Assembly: GCA_030151565.1 (NCBI GenBank)
Contig: JASLDM010000115.1
Coordinates: forward strand, 1-5,235
Direction of reading: 5' to 3'
DNA from: Flavobacterium sp.
Lineage (GTDB): Bacteria; Bacteroidota; Bacteroidia; Flavobacteriales; Flavobacteriaceae
DNA: 5,235 nt
In this document: positions 5,232 to 5,235 of the stretch, piece after piece
Numbering within the stretch: position 1 is the first letter of the stretch
How the letters are laid out: each line of letters starts with the position of its first letter
Position numbers and translations under genes: made by a program
The notes under the pieces: generated by a model
Told to the model about the DNA's origin: nothing
What the model saw: the letters and a program-made list of their open reading frames with translations, nothing else
The model's database searches: none

Positions 5232-5235
5232 AATT

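Noticed and set aside
1..5235. CRISPR arrays, tRNA or rRNA genes, insertion-sequence ends, attachment sites
   Set aside because: I saw no regularly spaced repeats, no tRNA-like cloverleaf with its T-loop signature, no transposase or integrase, and no long terminal repeat pair in the window.

Overview
The window looks like chromosomal accessory DNA from a Bacteroidota bacterium, most likely of the Flavobacteriia type. Three things point that way: a promoter matching the Bacteroidota form TTG-N19-TAnnTTTG upstream of hsdM, start codons without Shine-Dalgarno sequences, and protein families (an RteC-like regulator, a DUF6266-like protein, a winged-helix plus DnaC-like ATPase pair) that are largely confined to this phylum. 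No ribosomal, tRNA or central metabolic gene is present. All genes but one are on the minus strand.

Read in the minus direction, from the right edge to the left:
(1) 4853-5231 holds two small overlapping membrane-protein genes (69 and 58 aa), ended by a hairpin terminator at 4821-4847.
(2) 4024-4821, on the plus strand and convergent with them, encodes an RteC-family protein. RteC of CTnDOT-like elements is a transcriptional activator of excision genes.
(3) A 202-bp divergent intergenic region (3822-4023) follows.
(4) 2034-3821 is a tightly packed minus-strand operon: a winged-helix protein with a Ser/Thr/Ala-rich tail, a DnaC/IstB-type AAA+ ATPase with altered catalytic positions, and a DUF6266-like protein. 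The genes overlap by 14 and 4 bp. A rho-independent terminator follows at 1980-2004.
(5) A promoter at 1928-1957 drives hsdM (275-1837), the adenine-methyltransferase subunit of a type I restriction-modification system. Its stop codon overlaps the start of a small CxC...CPH protein that runs into the left edge. hsdS and hsdR are expected further left but are not in the window.

My reading is a defence operon beside an integrated mobile element or its remnant. The RteC-like gene and the replication-loader-like pair would belong to the element. The membrane pair could be a lysis (holin-like) or element-maintenance function, but nothing in the sequence proves that. The least explained parts are the divergent RteC / winged-helix-ATPase-DUF6266 module and the small Cys/His protein coupled to hsdM.
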